Of a DNA stretch of 64,000 nt, positions 8,189-16,126 are shown piece by piece. The notes under the pieces are model-generated. The model saw only the letters and a program-made list of their open reading frames with translations. It did no database searches and had not been told where the DNA came from. The stretch comes from Parafrankia sp041008525 (lineage in GTDB: Bacteria; Actinomycetota; Actinomycetes; Frankiales; Frankiaceae), in the NCBI RefSeq assembly GCF_041008525.1, contig NZ_JBFLUG010000006.1, positions 1 to 64,000 on the forward strand, given 5' to 3'. A program made the translations under genes and the position numbers. Numbering within the stretch: the first letter of the stretch is position 1; every line of letters begins with the position of its first letter.

Positions 8189-9130
8189 TCAGGGGCAACG
8201 GACCACCTGCCCGCAGTAGGTGAGGCCGGCGCCGAACCCGAAGAGCAGCACCGGGTCGCCAGACACCACCTCACCGGCTTCCATCATCCGGTCGAGTGCG
8301 AGCGGAATGCTGGCGGCGGACGTGTTGCCGGAGTCCACCACATCGCGGGCGATGGGAATGTCGGGCACGCCGAGGCCGCCGGCGAGCGCCTCGACGATAC
8401 GCAGGTTCGCCTGGTGCGGCACGATCGCGGCCAGCTCGGTCGGCTCGACACCGGCCCGCTCGCAGACCGTCCGCAGGGTGGGGACGAGGGAGATCGCCCA
8501 GCGGAACACTGCCGGGCCCTCCATGCGGAAGGCGTTGTCGCCCCGCCCGGGTACCTGGATGGCCTCCGGCCGGGAGCCGTCGTGACCCCAGACCGCGGGG
8601 CCGATCCCGCTCTCCGCGGGGCCGACGACCACCGCGCCCGCGCCGTCGGCGAGCAGGACGCAGGTGGAGCGGTCGCTCCAGTCGGTGTAGTCGGAGAGCC
8701 GCTCGGTCGCGACGACCAGCGCGTGCCGCACGCTGCCGGCGCGGACCATGTCGGCAGCGGTGGCGACGGCGTAGCAGAAGCCGGCGCAGCCGCCGTTGAT
8801 GTCGAAGGTGCCGGCGGTGGACGCCCCCAGCCGCGCGGCGATCTGCGGGGCGGTGCCCGGGATCTGGGACGGCGCGGTACAGGTGGCGCCGATGACCGCG
8901 TCGACATCGGTGGCGGTGAGCCCCGCGGAGGCCAGGGCCTTCTCCGCCGCGCTGGTCCCCATCGCGACGGTGGACTCCTCCTCGTCGGCGATGCGCCGCG
9001 TCGCGATCCCGGTCCGGGTGCGGATCCAGGAGTCGGACGTGTCGATCACGCCGATGAGCTCCTCGTTGGTGACCAGCCGGGCCGGGCGGTAGGTGCCGAG
9101 GCCGAGCAGGCCCGCGCCAGCAGGGCTCAT
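8189..9130 (-). CDS. fabH: 3-oxoacyl-ACP synthase III
   Basis: The 313-aa initiating condensing enzyme of type II fatty-acid synthesis, joining an acyl-CoA primer to malonyl-ACP. The triad is visible: Cys115 in INGGCAGF, His239 in VPHQANLRI and Asn269 in DSGNTSAASIP. The ATG at 9130 overlaps the fabD stop (ATGA), fixing the start. In actinomycetes this enzyme sets the straight versus branched primer ratio; the sequence does not show which primer is preferred. Confidence 0.96.
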   Translation of the reverse strand: MSPAGAGLLGLGTYRPARLVTNEELIGVIDTSDSWIRTRTGIATRRIADEEESTVAMGTSAAEKALASAGLTATDVDAVIGATCTAPSQIPGTAPQIAARLGASTAGTFDINGGCAGFCYAVATAADMVRAGSVRHALVVATERLSDYTDWSDRSTCVLLADGAGAVVVGPAESGIGPAVWGHDGSRPEAIQVPGRGDNAFRMEGPAVFRWAISLVPTLRTVCERAGVEPTELAAIVPHQANLRIVEALAGGLGVPDIPIARDVVDSGNTSAASIPLALDRMMEAGEVVSGDPVLLFGFGAGLTYCGQVVRCP

Positions 9131-10113
9131 GAGACCGCCCCGACGAGTGTGGCCGCCTGAGCCGGCACGGCCGGCGGTGGCAGGTACTCGGCGACGAGGG
9201 CACGCGCCGCGTCGAGGTCGGCCGGGGTCTTCACGGCGACGATCTTCGTGCCGCGCAGCTCGCGGCGGGCGATGCCGGCCAGCGTGCCCGCCGGCGGAAG
9301 CTCGATGACCGCGGTCACGCCGGCCTCCCGCATGGCGGCGAGGCACAGGTCCCAACGGACCGGGGCGGCGACCTGGGTGACGAGCCGGGCGACGAGGTCC
9401 GCGCCGTCGTGGACGAGCGCGCCGTCGGCGTTGGAGAGCTGGCCCAGCGCCGGGGTGCCCGGCACGATCCCGCCGGCGACGGCGCGCAGCGCGTCACCGG
9501 CCGGGGCCATGTGGCGGGTGTGGAAGGCGCCGGCGACCGACAGCGGGCGCAGCTTCGCGCCGGCGGGAGGCGCCTCGGCCAGCTTCGCGAGGTCGTCGAG
9601 GGTGCCGGCGGCGACGATCTGGCCGGCGCCGTTGCGGTTCGCCGCGGTCAGCCCCAGCGCCTCCAGCGCGGCGGTGACCTCCTCCGCGTCGCCACCGAGC
9701 AGGGCGGTCATACCGGTGGGAGTGACGGCCGCCGCCTGGGCCATCGCCCGGCCGCGCAGGCCGACGAACAGCAGCGCCGCCTCCGGAGTGAGCGAGCCGG
9801 TGATCGCCGCGGCCGTGATCTCGCCGACGCTGTGGCCGGCGAGCACCGCGCGCGCACCGGAAGCGGCGGCGGGGGTGACCGGCAGCAGGCCGAGCTGTTC
9901 GGCGGCCAGCAGGCCGGTCGCGACGATCAGTGGCTGGGCGACGGCGGTGTCCCGGATCGTCTCCGCGGGTGCCTCGCAGCCGAGGTCGATGAGGTCCAGG
10001 CCGACGGCGGTCGACCACCACCGCAGCCGGGACTCGACGCCGTCGAGCTCCAGCCACGGACGTAGCTGTCCGGGCGTCTGGGCACCCTGTCCCGGTGCGA
10101 GGATCGCGAGCAC
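9127..10113 (-). CDS. fabD: Malonyl-CoA:ACP transacylase
   Basis: A 328-aa acyltransferase that loads malonate onto ACP. It begins with APGQGAQ, and carries the nucleophile Ser95 in LAGHSVGEI and the catalytic-His region AFHTRHM (His198). The GTG at 10113 is preceded by AGGTGG/GGAG; upstream sequence in frame looks non-coding. It is the first gene of the fab operon, 207 bp downstream of the FasR-like regulator. That spacer should hold the fab promoter, though no convincing -10/-35 pair stands out. Confidence 0.95.
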   Translation of the reverse strand: MLAILAPGQGAQTPGQLRPWLELDGVESRLRWWSTAVGLDLIDLGCEAPAETIRDTAVAQPLIVATGLLAAEQLGLLPVTPAAASGARAVLAGHSVGEITAAAITGSLTPEAALLFVGLRGRAMAQAAAVTPTGMTALLGGDAEEVTAALEALGLTAANRNGAGQIVAAGTLDDLAKLAEAPPAGAKLRPLSVAGAFHTRHMAPAGDALRAVAGGIVPGTPALGQLSNADGALVHDGADLVARLVTQVAAPVRWDLCLAAMREAGVTAVIELPPAGTLAGIARRELRGTKIVAVKTPADLDAARALVAEYLPPPAVPAQAATLVGAVS

Positions 10114-10320
10114 GTCTCCACCTAACCCCGTGCGGCTGGTCGTTGTCGCTGGCGCTGAGTCACCGATGTCTCGACGGCTCGTTGTTGATGCCCTACAAAA
10201 GGCTGGCGCCGACGGTACGTTAGTCCCCCGGCGGGTCACCTGGTTGAAATGTGGTGACTGGACGGTAAATCTGCTTGGTGTGACCGTTCTCGCACCGCGG
10301 GCGAGGGCCCGTCGAGTGAC

Positions 10321-11898
10321 CTACGGACGGGGTTCGGGTCCGGATCGATCTGTAGGTTGCGCACCGTCCAAACGGCCGAGTACCAGGGCGATGTGCAGGA
10401 TGAATCGCTCCCGGTGATCGGCGGGGTCGAGCCCGCAGACGTCGGCGGCCTTGCGTAGCCGGTAACGCACCGTGTTGGGATGAAGGTAGAGCGCGCGGGC
10501 GGTCGCCTCCAGTGACGCGCCGAAGTCGAGGTAGGCGCCCGCGGTCTCCAGCAGCGGGCTCCCCGCGTTGCGCAGTGGCAGGTAGACCTTGTTGATCAGG
10601 CTCTGCCGCGCGTCCGCGTCTCCGGCCAGGGCCAGCTCCGGCAGCAGTGCGCTGGCCGGCACCGGGCGAGGTGCGGCCGGCCAGGCACCCACCACGTCGG
10701 CGGCGGCGAGGGCGGCGCGGGCGCTGCGCGGCGCGCCGGTGAGATCCGCCGCGATCGGCCCGACGACGACCGGCCCGGGCCCGCAGGACGGCAGCAGGGC
10801 GCGGGCCGCGTCCAGTGCCGTCTCGGCGCTGCCTGTGGGAGGTGTGCCGCCCGCGGCCGGCCCGGTGCCCGTGCCCGCGGCGCCGGCCGCCGGCGAGGCG
10901 CCCGCGGCCGCGGTCACCGGCGGGTCGCTGTCCGCCGGGCCGAAGGCTCCGCCGACGACCATCACGAGCCGGTCGTGGTGGACGCCGGCCAGGACCTCCA
11001 GTCCGGCGGCGCGGGCGCAGCGGTGCACCTCGTCGACGGCGGCCTCCGGTGAGGTCGGCGGCGCCGACCCGACGACGACGGTGACCGCCGGCGGGTTGCG
11101 CCAGCCGACCGCCGCCGCGCGTGACGGCAGCCCGCGGTCGACCTCGCCGCGCACCACGTGGTCGACGACCAGGGCCTCCAGCCGGGCGTCCCAGGCGCCC
11201 CGCTCCTCGGCTGCCCGCGCGTACACGACCGCGCCGGCGAACGCGATGTCCCGGGAGTAGCGAAGGACGTCCGCGAGCAGGCGCTGCTCGTGCTCCGGGC
11301 CGGCGAGGGTGGGCACCTCGTCCTCGATGGCCTCGACGGCGACCCGCACGAGGTCGACGAGACGGCGGAAGGTGACCGCGCGGACAAGTTCGCGCGGGGC
11401 CACCCGGAACACATCGCCGGACAGCTCGCGGGCGTGCTGGGGGCGCCGGCACCACTCGACGAAGGAGGAGATGCCGGCCTGGACGACGAGCTGGATGTCG
11501 GCCCGGTGCCGTGCCGACATTCCCGGATACCAGGGGAGGACCTCGGTCATCCGGGTGGCGGCCCGCGTGGCGAGCCGGCCGCTGGCCAGCTCGACCCGAC
11601 GCATCACCTCGTCGGTCGTGCCGAGAGCTGGTCCGGCTCCCGGGCCGGCGGCGGGCTCGGCGCCGGCCGGACCGGTCGCGGCGTCCCCGGCGCTCCCCCG
11701 GGGGGCGCTGTCGGCGGCGGCGGCGTCGCCGGCCGGCCCGGCCGGCGCGGTTCCCCTGCCGCGGGACGACGAGGACGGGACCGGGGTGGAGGAGGAGAAG
11801 GAGGCCGCGGTGGCCGGGGAGAGCGACGGCGGCAGCGGTGGGTGGTCGGGTGGCGCTCCGATGGCCCGACTGGCCGCCCCTACCTCGTCATCCGCCAC
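10321..11898 (-). CDS. PucR-type transcriptional regulator, FasR-like
   Basis: A 525-aa regulator. An Ala/Pro/Ser-rich, probably disordered N-terminus (about 90 residues) leads into a helical core. The C-terminal PucR helix-turn-helix is recognisable in YLDFGASLEATARALYLHPN followed by TVRYRLRKAADVCGLD (about residues 450-490). In Streptomyces the regulator in this exact position, FasR, activates the fabDHPF operon; the same role is inferred here from synteny. GTG at 11898 is taken as the start. A Gly/Ala/Pro-rich insertion in the middle is longer than expected. Confidence 0.82.
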   Translation of the reverse strand: MADDEVGAASRAIGAPPDHPPLPPSLSPATAASFSSSTPVPSSSSRGRGTAPAGPAGDAAAADSAPRGSAGDAATGPAGAEPAAGPGAGPALGTTDEVMRRVELASGRLATRAATRMTEVLPWYPGMSARHRADIQLVVQAGISSFVEWCRRPQHARELSGDVFRVAPRELVRAVTFRRLVDLVRVAVEAIEDEVPTLAGPEHEQRLLADVLRYSRDIAFAGAVVYARAAEERGAWDARLEALVVDHVVRGEVDRGLPSRAAAVGWRNPPAVTVVVGSAPPTSPEAAVDEVHRCARAAGLEVLAGVHHDRLVMVVGGAFGPADSDPPVTAAAGASPAAGAAGTGTGPAAGGTPPTGSAETALDAARALLPSCGPGPVVVGPIAADLTGAPRSARAALAAADVVGAWPAAPRPVPASALLPELALAGDADARQSLINKVYLPLRNAGSPLLETAGAYLDFGASLEATARALYLHPNTVRYRLRKAADVCGLDPADHRERFILHIALVLGRLDGAQPTDRSGPEPRP

Positions 11899-11919
11899 GG
11901 CATCCAGGATGTCACGGCC

Positions 11920-12450
11920 TCAGAGCTGGTTCCGGTAGGTGGCTGCCCAGTCATGGACCCGGGCCACGTAGGCCCGGGTCTCGTGGAAGTCCGGGATGCC
12001 GCCGGCGGTGCGGACGGCCTGCGGCCCGGCGTTGTAGGCGGCGAGAATCAGGGAGGTGCGGTCGCCGGGCACGTCGGCCAGCGAGCTGGCAAGGTGTGCC
12101 TCGTACCGCGCGGCGGACGGGATGGCGTCGCGTGGCTCCAGCGGGTCGGCCCGGCCGTCACCGTTCCCGTCGACGCCGAACTGCGCCCAGGTGGTGGGGA
12201 GGAACTGCATCAGCCCGCGGGCGCCCGCGGGGGAGACGGCGGACGGGTCGAAGCTGCTCTCGACCCGGGCCTGGGCGGCGAGCTGTGCCGCGCTGAGTAC
12301 CCCGTGGGTCGCGGCCGCTGCCTGGAACAGCGGCACGAGCTCGTCCGGGACGTTCTCGAACGCCCGGTCGAAGATGTGCGAGCACCCGGAGATCAGGCCG
12401 AGTACACAGACCAGGGCCAGGATCGCCGGGGCGGGCACACGCCGGGTCAC
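11920..12450 (-). CDS. Lytic transglycosylase lipoprotein (SLT domain)
   Basis: A 176-aa predicted lipoprotein that cleaves peptidoglycan glycan strands. A short signal peptide ends in the lipobox LISGC (Cys23). The SLT catalytic core is clear: Glu64 in ARVESSFDP, then SPAGARGLMQFLPTTW and later AYNAGP. The GTG at 12450 overlaps the phosphatase stop by 4 nt, which fixes the start. An NGDGRADP segment resembles a Ca-binding loop seen in related actinobacterial transglycosylases. Confidence 0.9.
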   Translation of the reverse strand: MTRRVPAPAILALVCVLGLISGCSHIFDRAFENVPDELVPLFQAAAATHGVLSAAQLAAQARVESSFDPSAVSPAGARGLMQFLPTTWAQFGVDGNGDGRADPLEPRDAIPSAARYEAHLASSLADVPGDRTSLILAAYNAGPQAVRTAGGIPDFHETRAYVARVHDWAATYRNQL

Positions 12451-13205
12451 GCGAGCAGCCGGGCCCGCAGGGAGCGCAGGTCGTCGGCAGAGACGCCCGC
12501 GGACCGTGCCCAGGCCGCCGGACCCCCCCAGATGCGGTCCACGCCGTCCAGGAACCCGTGCATGACCTCCCGGCGGCAGAGCATCTTGTCCACCGTGAGC
12601 GGGTTGTTCGGCCGGTTGTAGGAGGGGAGGCGGACCAGTCGGGCGTCGACCAGGGCGATGCGCTCGTTGGTGAGGGCGTAGTCCTCGACGATCTCCTCCC
12701 GGTCGACCCCGACGATGCCCAGGACGAGCGCGGCGAGCACCCCGGTACGGTCCTTGCCGGCGGCGCAGTGGAACAGCGCCGGCCCGGTGTCCGGCTGGGC
12801 GAGCAGGTGGACGGCCCGGGCCGCCGCGCCACCGGCGAGCCGCAGGTAGTCCAGGTAGTGCTCGACGCGGTCGCGTGACTCCAGGTCCGTGACGATCGTC
12901 GGGTAGCGCGGGTCGTCCGGCATGACCCACTGCGCCGCGGGGAGAAACGACAGGTTGTGGTAATCGACCGGCTCGTGCTCCAGCGGCCCGCGGCCCTCCC
13001 GCCCCGCCTCCTCCTCGGCCCGCAGGTCGAGGACGGTGCGCAGCCCGAAGGCCTGGCGCAGTCGGGTGACGTCCGCCGTGGTGAGCTCCTGCAGCGTGTC
13101 GCTGCGCAGCAGCACGCCGGGCCGCGTCAGCCCGCCGTCGACGGTGGGGATGCCGCCCAGGTCACGGGTGTTGTCGGTGCCTGCGAGGTCGAACCAGCGG
13201 TGCAC
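12447..13205 (-). CDS. Protein tyrosine/serine phosphatase
   Basis: A 252-aa phosphatase of the bacterial tyrosine-protein phosphatase family, with the CX5R signature HCAAGKDRTGV (Cys147, Arg153) and an N-terminal DNTRDLGG motif. GTG at 13205 gives the right N-terminus; a longer frame upstream looks non-coding. It is translationally coupled to the lytic transglycosylase and lies 7 bp after the NeuD-like gene. The nearby BY-kinase makes it a possible counter-phosphatase for polysaccharide export (inference; BY-kinases usually pair with low-molecular-weight or PHP phosphatases). Confidence 0.9.
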   Translation of the reverse strand: MHRWFDLAGTDNTRDLGGIPTVDGGLTRPGVLLRSDTLQELTTADVTRLRQAFGLRTVLDLRAEEEAGREGRGPLEHEPVDYHNLSFLPAAQWVMPDDPRYPTIVTDLESRDRVEHYLDYLRLAGGAAARAVHLLAQPDTGPALFHCAAGKDRTGVLAALVLGIVGVDREEIVEDYALTNERIALVDARLVRLPSYNRPNNPLTVDKMLCRREVMHGFLDGVDRIWGGPAAWARSAGVSADDLRSLRARLLA

Positions 13206-13212
13206 CTGCCGA

Positions 13213-14064
13213 TCATAGGTCCGGGCGCTGGGCCCTCGGCTCGGGTTCGCGCATTCGGGGTGTGACGACCGGCGGGCGGGGGGCGTCGGCCCCCGACCGG
13301 TCGATCGGGCGGGCCGGCACACCGGCCACGACGAGCCCGGGGGCGACGTCGCCGGTGACGACCGCGCCGGCGCCCACCACAGCGCCGGCGCCGATCCGGG
13401 TGCTGCGGACGACACTCGCCTGCATGCCCACCCAGGCCCCTTGCCCGACCTCGACAGCGCCACCGATCCGGGCTCCGGGGGCGACTGTCGCGTAGTCGCC
13501 GAGACGGCAGTCGTGGGCCACCCCCGCACCGATGTTCACCAGCACGTGCCGGCCCGTCTCGATGTTGGTGGTGAGGCTCGCGAGCGCGCAGACGACGGTG
13601 CCCGGCCCGAGCTTGACGTCCCCGCCGAGGTAGGCGCGGGGATGCACGAGCGTCGCCGGGCGGCGCCCGTACGCGCTGGCGTAGCGGTCGATCCGTTCCC
13701 GGGAGGCGGCGGCGCCGACCCCGATCAGGTAGTCGGCCTCCAGGCCGGCGAGCAGATCGAGGCCGCCGAGGACGGCGGACCCGCGCCGGGCCAGGGGTTC
13801 GGGATCGACCTGGCCGTCGTCGAGGAAGCCCAGGAAGCGGTAGGCGGCCCCGCCGGCGGCGGCATTGATCGCCTCCACGAGGTCCAGGAGCTCGCGGCCA
13901 TGGCCGCCGGCTCCCACGATGACGAGCTGGCGTCGGTCGGCTGGCACCGGGCGACCGTAGAGCGACGACCCTCCCCGTTCAATCGGACACTCTGTGTAGT
14001 CGGAATGGGTGACCGCCGAGCCGGGCCGGGCCGTCGACGCGCGCCGCTGACTCCTGCCGGTCAT
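13213..14064 (-). CDS. NeuD-family sugar O-acyltransferase
   Basis: A 283-aa protein with an N-terminal nucleotide-sugar-binding fold (VIVGAGGHGREL), a linker, and left-handed beta-helix hexapeptide repeats (VNIGAGVAHDCRLGDYATV and following, ending VVAGVPARPI). Such enzymes acetylate sugars of sialic-acid or capsule type. The ATG at 14064 overlaps the upstream stop (ATGA); GTG at 13947, directly before the fold, is an alternative start. The coupling implies joint action with the CapD-like enzyme on a surface glycan precursor. Confidence 0.88.
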   Translation of the reverse strand: MTGRSQRRASTARPGSAVTHSDYTECPIERGGSSLYGRPVPADRRQLVIVGAGGHGRELLDLVEAINAAAGGAAYRFLGFLDDGQVDPEPLARRGSAVLGGLDLLAGLEADYLIGVGAAASRERIDRYASAYGRRPATLVHPRAYLGGDVKLGPGTVVCALASLTTNIETGRHVLVNIGAGVAHDCRLGDYATVAPGARIGGAVEVGQGAWVGMQASVVRSTRIGAGAVVGAGAVVTGDVAPGLVVAGVPARPIDRSGADAPRPPVVTPRMREPEPRAQRPDL

Positions 14065-15968
14065 CCGGTACGGACGTCGTCCGGCGCCGGGCCGCCCTGG
14101 CTCGGCACGACGGGCGCGGGCACGGCAGGCGTGGCGGGCACGACCGGCGCCGGCGGGGTGGACCGGGTCAGCCGGTGCAGCGCCGTGCGGATCACCGTCG
14201 GTTCGGCGTACGGGTCGAGTGCGCGGGCGGCCACCGGGTCCAGCGGGGGCACCGGGACCTGGGAGATCAGCGGGTGCCGCGGCCGATTGTCGAGCTCGTC
14301 CGCGCCGAGGAGCACCTCGTGCAGCTTCTCGCCGGCGCCGAGGCCGGTGTAGACGATGTCGATTGGTGTGGGCGCCCGTGCCGCGAGACGCCGGGCGACA
14401 TCCGCGATGCGCACCGGTTCGCCCATGTCGAGGACGAGAGCCTCACCGGCGGAGCCGAGCGCCCCGGCCTGCAGGACGAGCTGCACCGCCTCCTGGATGG
14501 TCATGAAGTACCGGGTGACCCGTGGATCGGTGACAGTGAGTGGCCCGCCGGCGGCCAGCTGCCCGGCGAAGACCGTCAACACCGAGCCGTTGCTGCCGAG
14601 CACGTTGCCGAAGCGGACGCTGACCAGCACACCGGGTGCGGTCGCGGCGACATGGGCGGTGAGCCGCTCGGTGATCCGCTTCGAGTAGCCGAGCACACTG
14701 CCCGGGTTGGCGGCCTTGTCGGTGGAGATGTTGACGAGCCGCTCGACCCCGCAGGCGACCGCGGCCTCCAGGACGTTCAGCGTTCCCCACAGGTTCGTCT
14801 TCACGGACTCGCCGGGGAAGCGCTCCAACAGCGGCAGGTGCTTGAGCGCGGCGGCGTGGAACACGACCTCCGGCCGGCGCTGCGCGAACAGCTCGGCCAT
14901 CGCCCGGGCATCGCGGATGTCGGCGAGCACGATCGTGTCGTCGTCGAGCATCGCCCGGCCGTGCAGGGAGAGCTGGACGGCCCGCAGCGCGGACTCGTCC
15001 CGGTCGAGCATGATCAGCTCTGCCGGGCCGAAGGAGTGGATCTGCCGGCACAGCTCGGAGCCGATCGAGCCACCCGCACCGGTCACCAGAATCCGGCGGC
15101 CGGCCAGGTAGACCCGGGCGGCTGTCATGTCGGTCCGTACCTGGCGGCGTCCGAGCAGGTCGGCAAGGTCGAGATCGCGGATGTCGGCGACCCCGACCGT
15201 CCCGTCGGCGAGATCCATGACCCGGGGGAGCACCTTCACGGCGAGCCCGGCGGGTTCGGCCAGCGCGCTGATCTCGCGGAGCAGCGAGCCGTCCGCGCTG
15301 GGGATGGCGACCAGCAACGTGCGCGCGCCGGTCGACGCGGCGACGCCCGCGATGGCGTCCCGTCCGCCGCGGACCCGGACTCCGGACAGCTGCAGGTTCC
15401 AGGTGCCCGGGTCGTCGTCGAGCAGCGCGACCGGCAGGTAGGGGCTGTCCGGGGTGCGCAGCATCGCGCTGATCACCCGCTGCCCGCCGTCGCCGGCCCC
15501 GAACACGATCAGTGGCTCGGCGGCCTCCAGGGTCGGGCGGCGCAGCCGCTCCTCGAGCAGCCGCCACAGGTAGCGGACGCCGAACATCAGGACCAGAGTG
15601 ACCGCGCCGCCCAGTACCGGCACGCTGAGCGGCACCGCCCGCGGCTGGCCGAAGGCCAGGATGACGACCAGAACGCCGGCGACGGTGACGACGACCGAGA
15701 TGAGAATCCCCAGAACCTCGTCGAAGCCGCCGAACCGGTAACGCCCCAGGTAAAGGTGCAGCGCCGTGCCCGAGAAGTGCAACAGGCATACGGCGAGAAA
15801 CAGAATGACCCAGAATCCCAGGTCGGCGAGTGCGCCCGGATCGAAGTCGAACCGCCCGACCTGCGCCGCGATGAGCCCGAATGCCAGCGCGCAGACGTCC
15901 AAGGTGATCTGCAGCCCGACCCGCTGGCGGAGATTGAGCCGCGACACGCGCTGGGCGACCGCTGTCAT
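14061..15968 (-). CDS. CapD/WbpM-like membrane nucleotide-sugar 4,6-dehydratase/epimerase
   Basis: A 635-aa enzyme with four N-terminal membrane helices, a first nucleotide-binding domain (VFGAGDGGQRV) and a C-terminal SDR domain starting ILVTGAGGSIGSELC and including NISTDKAANPGSVLGYSKR. It is predicted to dehydrate or epimerise a UDP-sugar for polysaccharide synthesis at the inner membrane face. A Pro/Ala-rich tail ends the protein. ATG at 15968 gives a normal N-terminus; ATG at 16010 is also open and neither has a strong ribosome-binding site. It is divergent from the Wzz/BY-kinase operon. Confidence 0.88.
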   Translation of the reverse strand: MTAVAQRVSRLNLRQRVGLQITLDVCALAFGLIAAQVGRFDFDPGALADLGFWVILFLAVCLLHFSGTALHLYLGRYRFGGFDEVLGILISVVVTVAGVLVVILAFGQPRAVPLSVPVLGGAVTLVLMFGVRYLWRLLEERLRRPTLEAAEPLIVFGAGDGGQRVISAMLRTPDSPYLPVALLDDDPGTWNLQLSGVRVRGGRDAIAGVAASTGARTLLVAIPSADGSLLREISALAEPAGLAVKVLPRVMDLADGTVGVADIRDLDLADLLGRRQVRTDMTAARVYLAGRRILVTGAGGSIGSELCRQIHSFGPAELIMLDRDESALRAVQLSLHGRAMLDDDTIVLADIRDARAMAELFAQRRPEVVFHAAALKHLPLLERFPGESVKTNLWGTLNVLEAAVACGVERLVNISTDKAANPGSVLGYSKRITERLTAHVAATAPGVLVSVRFGNVLGSNGSVLTVFAGQLAAGGPLTVTDPRVTRYFMTIQEAVQLVLQAGALGSAGEALVLDMGEPVRIADVARRLAARAPTPIDIVYTGLGAGEKLHEVLLGADELDNRPRHPLISQVPVPPLDPVAARALDPYAEPTVIRTALHRLTRSTPPAPVVPATPAVPAPVVPSQGGPAPDDVRTG

Positions 15969-16010
15969 CCACAGACCGTGACGTGGTCCGTCTACTCTAC
16001 GTCTCCACAT

Positions 16011-16126
16011 GAGTCCAAAGAGTAATTTCCACTGTGAGTAAATGACCGACTACGAGTGCGGTACGTTGAGTATGTCGAGTGTCACGGTGAGTGGTCGGGA
16101 GAAGGTCCCGGGAGGGTGGTCGGCGA
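16011..16126. promoter_or_regulatory. Divergent promoter region of the polysaccharide locus
   Basis: A 116-bp spacer between capD-like and wzz-like genes, locally A+T-richer than its surroundings. GAGT occurs seven times between 16011 and 16092. TCACGGTGAGTGG (16082-16094) resembles a BldD box with two mismatches. It must hold promoters for both directions; I cannot assign -10/-35 elements with confidence. Confidence 0.45.
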
